From assembly GCA_965153455.1 (NCBI GenBank), contig OZ234500.1, forward strand, positions 10,664,001 to 10,728,000: DNA of 64,000 bases, read 5' to 3'. Position 1 is the stretch's first letter; each line of letters opens with the position of its first letter. Positions 23,420 to 37,399 of the stretch are shown one piece after another. Origin of the DNA: Sphagnum compactum (Eukaryota; Bryophyta; Sphagnopsida; Sphagnales). The notes beneath the pieces were generated by a model. It saw only the letters and a list, made by a program, of their open reading frames with translations, ran no database searches and was not told the DNA's origin. Made by a program: the position numbers and the translations under genes.

Positions 23420-25250
23420 TCCCTTTCTGTTACATTTTGGACAATGTATGGTTCACGCAAGAAACCATTGATTGGGCTAAACAATCCGATCAATTTTTAG
23501 TGTTCCTCAAGTTAGACTTTGCCAAAGCCTTTGTTAAGGCGGGGTGGGATTTCATGTCTTTGGCAATGGAAAAGATGGGCATGGCCAAGGAATTCATCAA
23601 TATGGTGAAGCTGTTGTTCAAAAATGCAGAGGCTATTATTTGCATTCATGGTATGTTAGACAAGGATGCCCATTGGCACCTTATCTTTTCATCCCTGTTG
23701 ATGAAGTACTTAACTTTATGGTAGAGATTAGGGGATATCAAGGGCATTGCTTTACATGGCAATTCTAAGTAGTAAACCATTTTTCAATATGCAAATGATA
23801 CTACCATATTAGTCCATGGAGATGAAATGTGGTTAACTTGTTGGTCTGGAAATCAACTGGGAAAAATCAGTGGCCTATAGGAGTTACAAAAAAGTTTTTA
23901 AAAAACCAGAATGGACCAAAATGGAGGTGGGCAAATGATGGCAAATGATGCAAACTTGAAAATACATGGTAGAGAAGTTTCAATTTAGCCCCCCCTTGGG
24001 TAGTTGATTGGATTCAAAGAGTTAAGCTATGGTTGGGGGCAAAATCCTTTAAAGGCGAGGATTTTGGGATATCTATACATAGAGCCCAAGAACTACACAA
24101 GGTTGGGCTACGGATAGTTGGGGACATATGGAATTATTTTGAAAAAAGGTTTTTGTCCTTGGGAGACAATCAAAAAACAAATTCAAGCTGGTTGAGAGTG
24201 AAAAATGCATATGGCAAGGGATAATTGAGAGCATCCCAAAGGTATGGAAGGATGAGCTTACCGACCCAAACCAAATGACAGAAAATGGAGATTAGGTAAG
24301 TCTTTATAAAAATTTCAACAAGAGGAACCAGCTACTATCTTTTGAATTACAAGTAGCTTCATGCCCAAATTAGAACACATAGAACAACAAAAAACCAATG
24401 GTTCTACCTAAAGATGTCTAGGCCTATATGGTTGGGAGGCACTCAAGGTATGTTGAAAAGAGTATGGTCGTGCACCCTATTAAGGTCAAGGGGGAGGGAA
24501 GCTAAGTTATTCTATGGAGCTTTAAATGGCTTAAAATTTGACCCAGGGCTTTGGAAGTGGAACCAAAAAGAAAAGATGTTGAAATACATAACAAAACAAG
24601 GGAGACAAATGCTAAAGGCTGTGGTAAGCTTACATGTAATGTCTTTGACATGTAATGTATTTGACATGTGGAAGTAGGAGCTCCCACCAAACTTCCAACT
24701 GAGATGGGATGGACATCTGGGTGAAGTGTAGAGCTAAGAAAGAGTCTGGTTTCCTTTGGGTGTCTGTGGCAGCAAGCTTTAGCAGTTTATGCATGGAGTG
24801 TGACAACCAACCAAAACATTGTGGTGGATTGATTATCCCTCTTCTGTCCCAGTGACACCCCAGACATTTGTGCACGAATTTTGGCTATTCCCAAGGGCAA
24901 GAAAGGCATGGGAGATGGCTTTCACAGTCATGTATCGGTCAAAAACATTGCCTCACGTGAACTACACCCATGAACCTCTCAGCCTAGAGCAATGTCTGAC
25001 CAATAAAAGGCTGCCCAACAACTTAAAAGAACTTTAGTTATTTGTGGTCTCTACTCTGGGGTGTTGTGTTGTGGTGCATTTGGATAGAGAGGAACGATCT
25101 AGTGTTCAATGACATAACTCCAAGCTTGAAAGAGTCATATAAGAAGGGCTGTTGGACTATGGCAAATTAAAGTGGCAGTTCACTATGCATACCATAAAGA
25201 GACACCCAGAGGAAGAGCTAGTCTCTTAGGTAAGTTTGACAAAGTGTGGT
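23420..25250 (+). mobile_element. Decayed non-LTR retrotransposon (LINE)
   Basis: The plus strand encodes broken pieces of a LINE reverse transcriptase. A fragment with VFLKLDFAKAF and LLFKNAEAIICIHG (23437-23655) shifts frame into VRQGCPLAPYLF (about 23655-23700). Then QYANDTTILVHGDE (about 23790) stands where an intact enzyme has YADD. A distal segment (24800-24950) with TFVHEFWLFPRARKAW resembles the zinc-knuckle-like zf-RVT region of plant LINEs. Stops and frameshifts separate the pieces and the catalytic motif is altered, so it is dead. It ends about 0.5 kb before the IFT121 start codon. Confidence 0.8.
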
Positions 25251-25753
25251 GTCCCCATCACACTATTTGTGCAAGGGATGATCATAAAATTGGGTGGTGC
25301 TACCAACCAACAGAATGTGATTGGTTTGAGTGGTAGCTGGTTGGTTATCTCTGGCTGGGGTTGAGAGTTCCCCTGGTCTCCTTGTTGTATTGGTTCTTGT
25401 TTTGCAATGGATTTTGTACATTTGTTCCAAACAAAGAAAAAGAAAAGTGGCTCCTTGGGTTCCCCCCCCCAAATTAATAGAACTGACAATAGGTAGGTAC
25501 CAAATAGGGTGCAGAGATGCTCAAAAGCGAGAAGCAGTTAGACAGTTGGTAATGGGAATGCTGCGTCCAAATCATGAACGAGTAAAGGTCTCCCTTCTCT
25601 TGCTGCATTAAACGCTGTTGGGTTCTCTGTGCTTCCAATGCACTATTGTTTCATTACCGAAAAGCTTGAATCTTTACCTCTCCTCTGTGTCCAACAATTG
25701 GGGCTTTGGAATACTTTTTCGAGTCTGAGGAGTGGGAAGACAGCAGGCCCAAG
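25251..25753 (+). promoter_or_regulatory. Putative promoter and leader of IFT121
   Basis: The interval between the LINE remnant and the IFT121 start holds a C9 tract (about 25462) and no separate gene. An in-frame open stretch runs upstream from the chosen ATG, but it starts with a non-family sequence ([11 protein letters not shown]), so the leader is taken as noncoding. Confidence 0.4.
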
Positions 25754-28700
25754 ATGTTTCTGTATCTGAGCAAGAAGATAAGCATGCCGAATGGCATCAA
25801 ATTGTGCAGTCTCACCTGGAATTCCGAGCAAGGATGGCTAGCTTGCGGGGGCGAGCTCGGTCTCCTCAAGGCATGTTATCTTCTCTCAACTTCCTCTACG
25901 TTTGAGAAGCCAGAGAATGATACATACTCATGAAATTGTTGTAGACCTTTGTGTGGAGTATGAGGGGTTGGATTTAGGAAGAGAAAACAGGAATTTTTTT
26001 TTTCTATTGCAAGAAAGTAAGATGTCAGGATGATCACCTAATCGATCCATTCATGGAACGACAATGTACAGGTGCTGAAACTGGAGACAGGAGCTGCAGT
26101 TGAAGGACCCTGTGCAACAGCTCCATCAAACTTGTCTATGAATCAGACGCTGGAAGGTCACCATGGCATGGTACTTGCAGTAAGTTGGAACCAGAACTAC
26201 AGGAAGCTCACATCCAGTGATGAGCAAGGCCTTATTATTGTATGGGTGCTTCACAAGGTGAGGTTTGGAGGTTGAAGAGGTCTTGCACTCAGTTGTTTGT
26301 AGACAAGTTTTGTTGTTGAAGACTCAAATAATAGATCACCAAATTCTCACAAGGATTAAGGAAGAAAAAACTGACTTGGGATGCGTCTTTGATGTAACAT
26401 CTCATGGGTGATGATGCATAGGGCATGTGGTTTGAGGAGATGATAAACACCCGTGAAAGTAGTGTGGTGCGAGATCTACGCTGGTCATGTGATGGGCAGA
26501 AAATCTGCATTGTCTATGAGGATGGGCAGGTTCTTGTGGGGAATGTTGATGGCAACCGGTTGTGGGGGAAAGAGCTCAATATCCAATTGGCTTTTGTTGA
26601 GTGGTCTCCTGACAGCCAATTCATCCTCTTCTGCACTACTGAGGTTGTAGATCCATGACAACTTCTTGTCTCTCTTTCACTGCTAAGATTGGGATGATCA
26701 AAGGCATGGGTGCAAGAGATCTTGCAGTTGTTTGGAGAATTTAAAGCTTTGCTTTGTCTCACATCAACACCTGTTGCTACCATAATTTGCAGGGGACATG
26801 TCAGATTCATGACTTCAATGGAAACTTTGTGGCACAATTGTGCATCCATTTTGGAGTCAAGGGAAGCACTACTCCTGATATTGTTGGGATTGACTGGTAC
26901 AATGGATTGGAAGGCCATATTGATCCTGGTGCTCCAACTTTAGCCTTAGCATTTCTGAATGGCAAACTCCAGGTAATTTTGCTCAACAAAACTGAGTCAC
27001 AAATGGGCACCCCTGTATATAAACTTTATACAATAAACCTAGTGATGACAAGCAGATGAGGATCTTGAGCAAAATTTATTCAACCAAAGCTCCTATTTCT
27101 CTCCTCAAGTATTCCCTAAGAGTCACCTGAGCCTACTGAATCTGTTGAGCTTTTAAGGTGGAGGTTCAAACTGGACCCAGCTATCAATGTTTCTGTATTT
27201 TTCTAGCCAACTTGGCTAAACATGTTTCTTGATGATGGTGTTTATGAGGGGTAATGGAGCAGCTCATGAGACATGAATTAGATGAAGAGTCAATCCTCTT
27301 GGACTCTAGAATGGCAAACTCGTGTATTAAATGGAGTCCTGATGGTGGAGTATTAGCAGTTGCTGGTTCTACACAAAGAGATACCCCCAGCTCCATGGTG
27401 CAACTTTACTCCTCTAATGGCAACCATCTTCGCACACTCCAAATACCTGGGACAAGAATAAGGTCTGCTCATTCTATATTAGTCTTAGTCACACCAAAGT
27501 CATCCATGAATTTTATTTTAGTATTATCACACCAAAGTCATTAGCATAGGTGAGAATCATTCCAATGTTGGCAAATCCCATTAATGGTTTCCCACATTGA
27601 TCAAATGTGTGTCTCCAAGTTTCTCCCTTTTGAATTCTCCATTGCTGTTCCTTTCTTCCTCTTCCTTTCTGTTGTCTACTTCTTGTCCCTTTACACTTCT
27701 ATGTTTTCTTTCAGGGCTTTTTGTTTGTTAATGTTTGTCTGATTACCAACTATTGTTTCTGAGTATTCTTGTATTTCCAAATTTGGGAGAGGAATCAGTT
27801 GAAATTGTTTTCAGATTGACCCGAGTTGAGAGTACAGGGGGTTCTCAATACTCAATACAATCTCTGCTAACATGTGAAAGCTCTTCTAACACATATGGAA
27901 ACGCTAATGAGACTTATATCATGTGTCAGTTCTGGTTACATAGCTGCTTCCTGTGGTGTTGTTTACAGTGCTGTTTCATGGGAGGGAGGAGGGCTGAGAC
28001 TGGCACTTGCAGTAGATGCATACATATACCTTGCAAATATACGACCAGAATACAAGTGGGCCTTTTCTGGTAACAGCACCTGTGTCTATGAGTTTAAAAA
28101 GAAGGACCGTGGAGAACACTCTGTGATGTTTTGGGACATAAGAACTTGTGAAAGGTAAACTCAGATCGTTTGCTTTTTTCACTTCCAAAATGGTAGGAGT
28201 TCTAGGACCTTATGTAACACTATGTAAAATGAGCATCCTTTGCAGAAGCACAAAAACACTGTTAGATACAGAGTTGCACAATTGTATAATAGCTAACAAA
28301 TGACAAGAAGTGCAAATGTACAAATTATACCAGCAGATCATGATTTGCTTCCAGACCTGTACTGGTTGGTGATACCAGGAACTGCAAGTATGTGAATCAC
28401 TTGGTAGCAGTATGTGGGGGAGGTCAGCATAGCGTACTGGCCACCCTGGTACATTTCTGACAAACTCCTGAAATCCTCAGTGTCTTTCTGACTGTCGTCC
28501 AGGCATCTTGACTTGACCAGTAAGAATCTCTTGCTGTTTGGGAGTAACATTGTGTAGGATCTGAGTTCATTACTTTGTTCTTATGTCCCTCTCTTTTATC
28601 CCTGTGGCAGTGTTAGTCCATATGGCTACACTAGACAGATGCTTATCAACGGAAAAGTATCATGTTTGGGACTACTGCAGAAAATTGGGATTACAAATGC

Positions 28701-31700
28701 AGAGAACATGCACCCATCACGACAGTAATGTCACATGTGGAATTATGGATGCAAGTGCTCATGTCTCTCTATTGGAAAATGTTATTGGTGAGAGCGCCTT
28801 CTCATCTAATTGAAAAAAATACTATGCTGTGCAGGGGCAGGAATCAGAGCAATTTATATTGATTCTCTGCAACTCTATTGGCAGTCCAGTGGATTCCAAG
28901 TATATTAAATTGGAGCCCCTCTTCTTGGCCATGAATTCTGTAAGAAACTTAGCTAGCAAGACTGTGTTTGTTAAGTCCACTATCACAAAAACAGGAACAG
29001 ATTAAATCAATATGAGATGAGAGAAGGGTATGAGTTCTTCAGAAAATGGAGAATGAAAATACAAGTAGAAGAAGGGGGGTTTGAGGTTGATGGAGTTCCA
29101 AGAACTGACTCCCATTCCAGCACTATGTATTTGTGGCATCAGAGAATAGTGTGTATGCCTGGGAGTACCAGACCACTGGCATCCACTCTGCTCCTGGAGT
29201 GAAACAGATAGTGCAAACAGCTGAAGGTGCAGCTGAACGTACCTTCCATATTGATGGACAGCTTCATTCTGACCCTGATCTGCAAGTACGTATTTATGAC
29301 ATATATCTGATGCCTGTTGTTTTGAAGTAGCACCACAGTGAACTGAAACTTTGGTCATGACTTGTGTTTGTTGGCTTCAGCTAAAAATATGTACTAACAC
29401 ACTGCAAGTTCACTTTGTGAAATCCACAATCTGTTTTGCACACACATGCAGGATGATACAAATGAATGCATGGACCATATCTGTTGCATCTGTTGTTCAG
29501 AGACAATTTTGATGGTGGCTCGTGAGTCTGGGATTGTGCATCGGTACAGTCTGCCAATGCTGACATTGGAAACAAAAGATCTCTTACATTGCAGGCCTCA
29601 AGGTAGTTTTCACAAGGATTTTCTCGATAGTCCATGCAGCAATCTTTGGATAAATTGTTATCTTACAAGATTCAGGAACATGAATGATGCCCAGCTACAG
29701 TCTGGTAAAAATACATCTGGTCTAGTAATAACCATTTACAAACGCCTTCAGTAAGCCCTCTGTAAGCACCAGTGGAAATTTGAAGACCAGCATTGGGTTC
29801 TATCCAACTTCAGAGTCTATCAAAAGAATGGCCCAAATAGAATGACTTGTCTTCAATGCTCATTTGATCCTGATGTCTAGAATTGTTCAGTAAGTTCTAA
29901 TGTCTACATGGTTTTGAAATCCATAACAAGAGACTATGCATGTGTCTAGAGGGTATTCCAAGTTTTTGTCTTGCAAAGTGTTCCCCCTTCTTTCTTGATA
30001 GGTACTGAGTGTACTTGAGCGGGGCATGAAGTCATTTGCAGTTATGGAGCTGAATTGCAACTGTACTCGACTCTCAGTCATTGACATGAATGCTGTCCTC
30101 AGTTTCTATGACCTCAATACCCAAGCTTCAGACACAAATGAGGTACATTACAATCCCATTTTAGACAAAGCAAAACAGAATGATGACCATCCAGAACCTA
30201 GGGGGTGATAGATTTGACATTATGGATTCCAAGCCTTCAATCCATAGTGGAACATATCAAAACAGTTGTCAAGATTATTTTGCTCAGAATTCCTTCAGAT
30301 GTGTGCTTGAAAATGACACCAGAAGTCCATGCAGATCTCATGTTTATGCAGGAAGAAGCCACCTGATAAAGTTAGAAGGTTCAGGGTTAGGGTCTCAAGT
30401 TCTCATCCTTCCTCATACATGTGAGATCCTGATTCTAGAAACAGCATTTTTGCTTGAGAGCCAATTGGTTTGTAGATTTCTCAGAGTTTTTTTTATTTAG
30501 GGGAAACATGATTGTCTCTCATTGCATCGTAAGAAGAGACTACAGATTTTAGAACTCAGTTGAAATGTGGGCCGAGCTGTGTGTGCAGCAAAGAATTGAA
30601 ACCAGTTATAATTGCAGCAAAGTGCTGGACTTTGAGCGCAAGGATGTGTGGAACATGAAGTGGGCAGATGATAACCCAGATCTACTTGCAGTCATGGAAA
30701 AAACTCGCATGTATATTTTGCGGGGAACTGACCCTGAGGAGCCTGTCTCTTCCTCAGCCTATTTGTGCAGCTTTCATGATCTACAGGTTTTCCACCTTAC
30801 TCTTTGTGGCTGCTTTACATGCTGGGGAATCCCATGGAGTTCCAGTTTAAATTGATCTGCCATGTATTTCATTGCAGATTCAGGCAGTTCAACTGGATGA
30901 AGTCATGCAACAGCCTGAGCAACCTGGCAAACAACATGTTTTTAGTCATGAAACAAAGACACTGCGTGACATGCAACAGATGCTAAGAGCTGTTGATATC
31001 CAGGATGCCTATTCTTACATAGAGGAGCATTCCCATCCACGACTTTGGATCTCCTTGGCCAACCATGCTCTTGAGAAACTTGATCTTTCCTTCACTGAAA
31101 AGGCAAGTGTTAGTGCAATCAGTTCCAAGGTCCTGTCAGTGTCTTGTGAGTTGAGGGTGAAATCTGGCTAGCACCTTCTGGACACTCTTATGATGTGAGA
31201 TTACATGGTGGATGGCTCCAGGCATTTGTGAAGTGCAAGAGTTACTATGGTGTACAGTTTGTGAAAAGCCTCCACATTTTGAAGGACAAGTTCAAACAGA
31301 AGGCAGAGGTGGTTCATGCTTCTTTCTTTTGCTCCAATCCATATTGCCCAGGTTGAAATAAATACCCCAGTAGTGAACTTGATGAGCTAGTACTTTGTTT
31401 CCCATTTTGGTGAAACCTTGGATAAGAAGCACAATGAAGGCCCTCAAATGTTGAAGCTTGAAATCTCTAAACAGGCAGTTGCAGATACTGTTATCTTGAT
31501 CCCAAATGCCAGAGATGTTGTTATATGTGCAATAACTAGTTTACAACCAAACCCTGAAGTCCTTTGGGGCCTCCAGGTTTGTGTGTACTTCAAAAGGTTT
31601 GATGAAGCAGAGCAAATTTATTTGGATATGGACAGAAGTGACCTTGCGGTTGCCCTACGTGTAAAGCTGGGGGATTGGTTTTTGTGAGCTCCTGGATCTC

Positions 31701-34700
31701 TCTCTCCCTTTATTAATGGTCAGCAATGAGCCCTTCATGAACAGAAACAGATCACAAGGATAAGTCAGAGTTGGCCTTTTTATTAGGGGATAATACTATA
31801 TGTTTATGATGGTTTTGTTGGGTTGGTATATGGGTGAGTTTAGGGTGGAAAAACTGATACAGAATGGTGCTGGAGATGATTTGCTTCTTGAGCTTACTTG
31901 GAACAATATAGGAGACTACTTTGCTGACCGAAAAAACTGGAGCAAAGCAGCCACCTACTTTGCCAAGGCTGAGAACCCAGACAAGTTGGCTGATTGCTAT
32001 TATGCACTTGAGAATTGGGGGGCCCTTGCAAAGCTTATGGACACCATCCATGATGGGTCACCCCTGCTTCTCTCAATAGCCAAAAAGTTTGCCAGTGTGG
32101 GCATCTGCAAGCAAGCAGTAAAGGACTTACTTCATTAACTTTTGCCAAAGACTGAATGACCTCCTATGAAAACCATTGCTCAGTGCTTCCTCCTCTCTGA
32201 ACATATTTCATAGATGGCCACAAATAACATGGGAAATTTTCGAGCTGTAATTGGATTATCGTGGTCAATTTTTACTAGCATGATTGACTCATTTGCTGTC
32301 ATGCAGATGATTGGTTTTGTTAGAGGAGGGCAAACAGAAATGGCCATTGATTGCTGCATGGAGCTCAACCACTGGGACAAGGCTGTGAAGCTTGCAAAGA
32401 AACATGACTGTGAGCATATTGTGGAAAGTGCCATTATGAAATACACTAACTATCTTTTGCAGAGTGGGAACCTTCTGCATGCTGTTGATGTTTATCGCAA
32501 AGGAGGTCAGCACTTGAATGCTGCCAAAGTTCTGAACCAACTTGCTAGACAAATGGCTGCAAAAAAGGTACATTTTTTCCCTCTCCTAATTTCAGTTTGA
32601 GATTTGCTATTTGACTCAGAATCATGAATATGCAAATTTTCTTAATACATTTCAAGTGTTCACTGTATACAACTTGATTTTTTTGTAGACATGACCATTG
32701 TGAAACTCTTTTCCTGTGATGGGTAGAAATTCACCACCTCAGATAATATGATGCCACAATCTCACCAAAAATTCAGCCACCATTCAGCACACTACTAGCT
32801 AGTTGCTTATGGAATAGGCTTTGTGCATCAAAGGATGGAGAAGAGCAAGCAAGCAAACGAATATTGATTGTGGTACAATGGGCAGGCAAGTCCCTTGGAG
32901 GTCAAGAAGCTCTACGTGTTGGCTGCCCTGGAAGTAGAAGCATACCGAGCTTCAATTCTTACTTCACAGGTAATTCCCTTGAGATCTTTGTTTCAATTGC
33001 AGAAGCTATGTGATATTGCTGCAAAAACGAACACTATTTGAGTGAGTAAACTGACATAGTGAAGTAAAATCACTCCAGTGCTGGAATGGGCAACCTTGCA
33101 CGAGTAGATCCATCAGCTGCTTCTTAGACAAGGATAAGGTTAGCAATTTATTAGGTCAGCATTGGGGTTGCATGAAGCAGGCTCACATGTCTCATTCAGA
33201 ACAATTGCTAGGAAAGACAGCAGCGGCCACAACTCTTGAAGGCCTCATACAGGTAGCACTCTGAGCTTGTGTGCAATATCTGCTAGAATCTGGACTTTTG
33301 ACCTCCTTGTCAGGTGTAAGTCCTTCCCTCAGAATGTGAGTAGTTTAACTAGCTAAGGTTTTCAAAGAAGATACATGCTGATGAGAAAGTGAGGTTAAGT
33401 ATTTAATTATTTTGCTGTGGAGACTATTTTGTAGGATCGTAGTGTCAATCTGAGGCTGCATATTCTCTTGCCTTTGCATGTAACCAACATGAGAGGCACA
33501 TGTGGCAATCTGATGGGGACTGACAAGAGCATAGAGACAAAGATGGTTGCTGCTTTTACATTTTCAGATTATGCCTCTCTGCTCATATTCTGTTGAGCTT
33601 TCAGCATGATGCAGCCACTAGTATGGAGAGGTCACTGGAGAATGCATGGCATGGGGCAGAGGCTTATCATCTTTGGTTGTTAGCACATCGAGAACTATAT
33701 GCTGGTCACTTTGACCAGGCCATGAAGGTCTGAGATATGCCATCTCAGCTTACCTCTGCAAACATTTGTCAAGCCTGTAGTCAGCATCTAGGTTGAGGGG
33801 GTCTGTTGCACGTGCAGGACTTCATAATCATCATATGCGAAAAACCCCCCACCTCATGCATTTTGTGAAGTATCCAGCAGAAAGCCACTATTTTCTTCTC
33901 TCTGGTGGCATTATTTTTCAGCCCTGTAAATCCTTTATCAAGGAAATTATTGCATTGATCTTGTATTTGATCAAAGACACACATGCCTTCTGTTGATTAC
34001 GTGACCTGGGTGCCATTGGGAACACTCTATTCTCCTGCTGGGGCATCCACTGTTGCTAAAGATTTGAGGAGGGTTTAGATTCAGTGCTGGGAGTGCCAAC
34101 GCTGAAGAGAAACTGAAGTACCTTGTACTGCAATATTGATGAGCTGCAGGCTGCATGGTGGTTGAGAGACTATGAAGATGTGTTGGAGATTGCTGACATT
34201 TACTCCCTGATTGCCCTGACATCCTTCTACAGTAAGGTAGCTCACTTCCTTAGTCTGGCTTGTATTGTCCATAATTTACCATGTGAGCTTTCTGAAATTC
34301 TGGTGTCGCTCTCTCAGTAATGTGCCAGTGGAAAATAAGTTTGTGTTCTGCTAATTCTGGCTCAACCATTGCATTGGACATACTACACTCCCATCTGTTT
34401 ACTACTGATGCCCAATGCGTTCCACCTGGATTGTCTGCCTGCTTGTAACCTCTGCACCGTTCCTCATTATGTTCTTTGAAGGCTACTGACTTTTGTAGAC
34501 TTTTGTATTGTACTATTGTATAGCACTATGCAGAATGCAGCAAGGCATTTATCAAGCTGGAGTCGCTCATGAACATCCCAGAGAAAAGGCAGAAAGTTTA
34601 CGCACAGCTTGCATTGTCCATATTCATGCAGTTCTCCCCAGTTAGCCTTTGCAAAACTTCCAGTCGTACTTGCCGGAGTTGTTTTTCTCCTGTTCAGGTT

Positions 34701-35700
34701 CTTCTTATCCCAAATGCACACTACAAATTCCAGCCGACTATATTTCTTGTATAAGGTTGGTGATCATGAGTGAATTTGTGTAGATGTTAGTAGATAAGCT
34801 GACAATTTCAGCAACATGGAATCGTGCACAATATATATAACAAATTGTGCAAAATACCACTAATGTTTTCATGCTTTGGTCCCCACTTGTCAGCTGGGTT
34901 CTTCATTAGCTTTAGTGTAGTGCAAAGCCGTTGGGTAGTGGAAATTCCCAAGATAAGGGCCTAGGATGATGAGGTGGTTTGTCATGAACTTTAAGTGAAC
35001 TCACATGTCGATCATGAGGCGTAAAAAGGGGAGGGTTCTTACACCTACTCCTTAAAAGGAAGTATCTTTCATCTATGAATAGATACAACATTTTTATTTT
35101 GTGACAAATTTTCTAAAAATTTGCCATGTTTCCACACATCATTCAAGCAAGTAGTTAGGATATAAAAGGATTTGAATAAATTTTTACTTTCATAGCTGAT
35201 CTATAGCCAAATGTGGTTAACTCTCGTTGTGGATGACCACCAATGAGGCAACATCACAAAATTGAAACAAAATTTTGAATTAGTGCAATTTCCCTCACTT
35301 TGTGTAGGTGTAAAAAACCACCTCTTTTCCAAGAGGGATATTGATAACAAGGTGCTCTCCGAATGCATTTAGAATTTTCCAAAGTTCTTTATGACTGCCA
35401 AAAAATGCTTCTTGTCACAACATTTGGACTCCACTTTCTCTGACAAATTTGAACATGTGTGAGTATTATTGACAGGAACTGGAGACCAAATGTACAAACT
35501 CAAGATGTGAAGCCTCATTTGCTGTTTGCATGGTCAGTGGAGGCCTTATTGTGAATGAAGAAAGTTTACAATGTAGTGTGTGCAAACATTATTTCATAGC
35601 ATCCAAGTTGAGGCCTCATCGACATTGCCCTCTTTGTCATTGTTCCTTGGACATTGCGAATGCCTTTGCATCGAATCCCAAAGGGGTAATAAGTGTTTGA
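25754..35700 (+). CDS. IFT121: Intraflagellar transport protein 121 (WDR35 homologue)
   Basis: IFT-A subunit for retrograde transport in cilia; in plants, expected in flagellated sperm. Exons: 25754-25870, 26072-26257, 26422-26643, 26793-26972, 27263-27462, 27969-28154, 28379-28448, 28835-28939, 29121-29285, 29452-29602, 30042-30142, 30589-30786, 30878-31102, 31222-31308, 31577-31683, 31844-32117, 32307-32567, 32886-32969, 33181-33252, 33605-33727, 34150-34236, 34524-34640, 35476-35700. The 1180-aa product is colinear with animal WDR35 of about the same length. It starts [13 protein letters not shown]; family blocks include [28 protein letters not shown] and RPEYKW (WD40 half), then [20 protein letters not shown] and [10 protein letters not shown] (TPR-like solenoid). 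The C-terminus has zinc-ribbon pairs CSVC (1139-1142) and CPLC (1157-1160). Introns 1 and 13 have GC donors. The end of exon 22 is the least certain boundary. Confidence 0.95.
35060..35295 (+). repeat. Dispersed 'TGGCTA' repeat inside IFT121 intron 22
   Basis: Carries ATATAAAAGGATT, CTATAGCCAAATGTGG, TTGTGGATGACCACC and GCAACATCACAAAATTGA in the order seen in other copies. It is closest to the copy near 55190, which shares the ATATAAAAGGATT block. It accounts for part of the long last intron (34641-35475). Confidence 0.6.
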
Positions 35701-37399
35701 CAATTTTTACTGGGATTTATGAGAACTCAGATGTTTACAAAACTGTTGCATATTGAATTCAAGTAGTATCCCATTTCACACAACAAATAAAATGTAGATC
35801 CAAAAAATTAACTTTCGAGAAAAAAAAAAGACTTGAAATAACCTTTTTTTTAGAATCACATACACCAACATAAGAGTAGTTTAGAGGTTGTGAGGAAGCA
35901 TTTATCAGGAAATGTCTTAAATGTTTTTCGGAACCCATACAAGCCTACTTTATAATCCCCTTAGAGGGAGGGGTGGCATTCTTTTATATATTTTATAAAA
36001 CATTTAAAATAAAAATATATTTTTATATATGTTATGCAATAATGATATATTTTACGTATATCATCATAATGAAGTACAAGCACCTTAATTACATTCAATG
36101 TGCATCTGTTTTCCATAATTGATTCAATGTCAAATTTTCAAAAATTGTTTGTAACATGATTAATATTCATGAAAAAAATGAAATGTTAGCAAAAAGGTGT
36201 TCATTTTTTTTTTGTCAACAACAAAATTATGATCATCCCATGTGTGGACTGTTAATGATTATAAACTAATAGGAAAGTTGAATGTATTTCTAGTGCCAAT
36301 ATTGGTGAAAATTTGGCATTTATTAAGTGCATTTTCAATGTGCATTCGATAAGTTTAGTAATGTGAATTGAACATGTCAACAATGATATTAAATTTGAAA
36401 GTGTTAAAGGTGCATCTTTTGGAATCAACCAATCCCCATGGCCAACTTTCAAAGAATGAATGTTAAAACTATAAAGGTTTTGAAAAAATGATCTAACCAT
36501 TGAAATGTTGAGCAAAACATTTTTAATGCTTGACATAGTTCAGTTTGTAATTCTTAAAATTCTAGATTTAAAAACCCTAACAATCATTAATTCATTAAAC
36601 ATTAATTCATCCCTAAATTTTTATTGTTAGTGAGTTAATGAATATAACAATCATTACTTAGTTAGTGAACCATTAATCATAAAATTGGGATTTTAATTAG
36701 GTGGAAGATATCAAAAGAATAATGAAACGCTACATGTAACACGAGAAAATTATAACTTGGGACCACTTTACAATACAATATGAATTGTTGGATGAATGGG
36801 AGCTAGAAAATTTTCAAAAATGTTTTAAAAAATATACACCTTCAATAATGGCAGATTTTTTTAAAAATCACCATCTCCTAGATTGATAAGTTCACAATAT
36901 TTACTAAATTAGATACTAAAGGAGGAAGAATTGAAATTGTTGCGTCAATTTAAAGATCCTTGAATCACTTTTTACCAATATTTACCATTTGGCATTAAGA
37001 GAGAAAAATACGTTAATTTGTCACTAAAAATATATATATTTCTATTTAGTTCCAAGCTAATAATAACAACAAGCTAGTAAATGATCTCTTTTTCTCAAAT
37101 TAATTTTAAAATATTTTTCAAATTATTGTAAATAATTCCATTCACAATCCCTCAACATGGTGGTTGAAGTATGAAGCCTTTTGTTTTGAAATGTTTATTG
37201 ATTTCCATATAATAGGGAAAAAGATAATGTTGATTAAAGAACTAGCTACTAAATATAATTTAAATAGACCTTTTCACATTCATTAGTTAATTTTATCCAA
37301 ATCTATACAAAGTTGATTAACAAATTGAGGAAACACTTATTATTTAGCAAAAATGTTGAAAAAATGTTTTTACCCTAGTTTTTAATGTGATGAATCATA
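35701..37399. other. AT-rich spacer
   Basis: Very AT-rich DNA follows the IFT121 stop. The first bases may include its 3' untranslated region. No other gene is visible. The distal half may be the decayed 5' part of the LINE that follows. Confidence 0.4.

Noticed and set aside
28585-28810. Open stretch inside IFT121 considered as an extra exon
   Set aside because: Joining the flanking exons directly gives [19 protein letters not shown], which aligns with the animal family without a gap large enough for it.
30001-30041. Alternative upstream start of IFT121 exon 11
   Set aside because: Using the earlier TAG acceptor brings an in-frame stop. The acceptor at 30041 gives the conserved [13 protein letters not shown] in frame.
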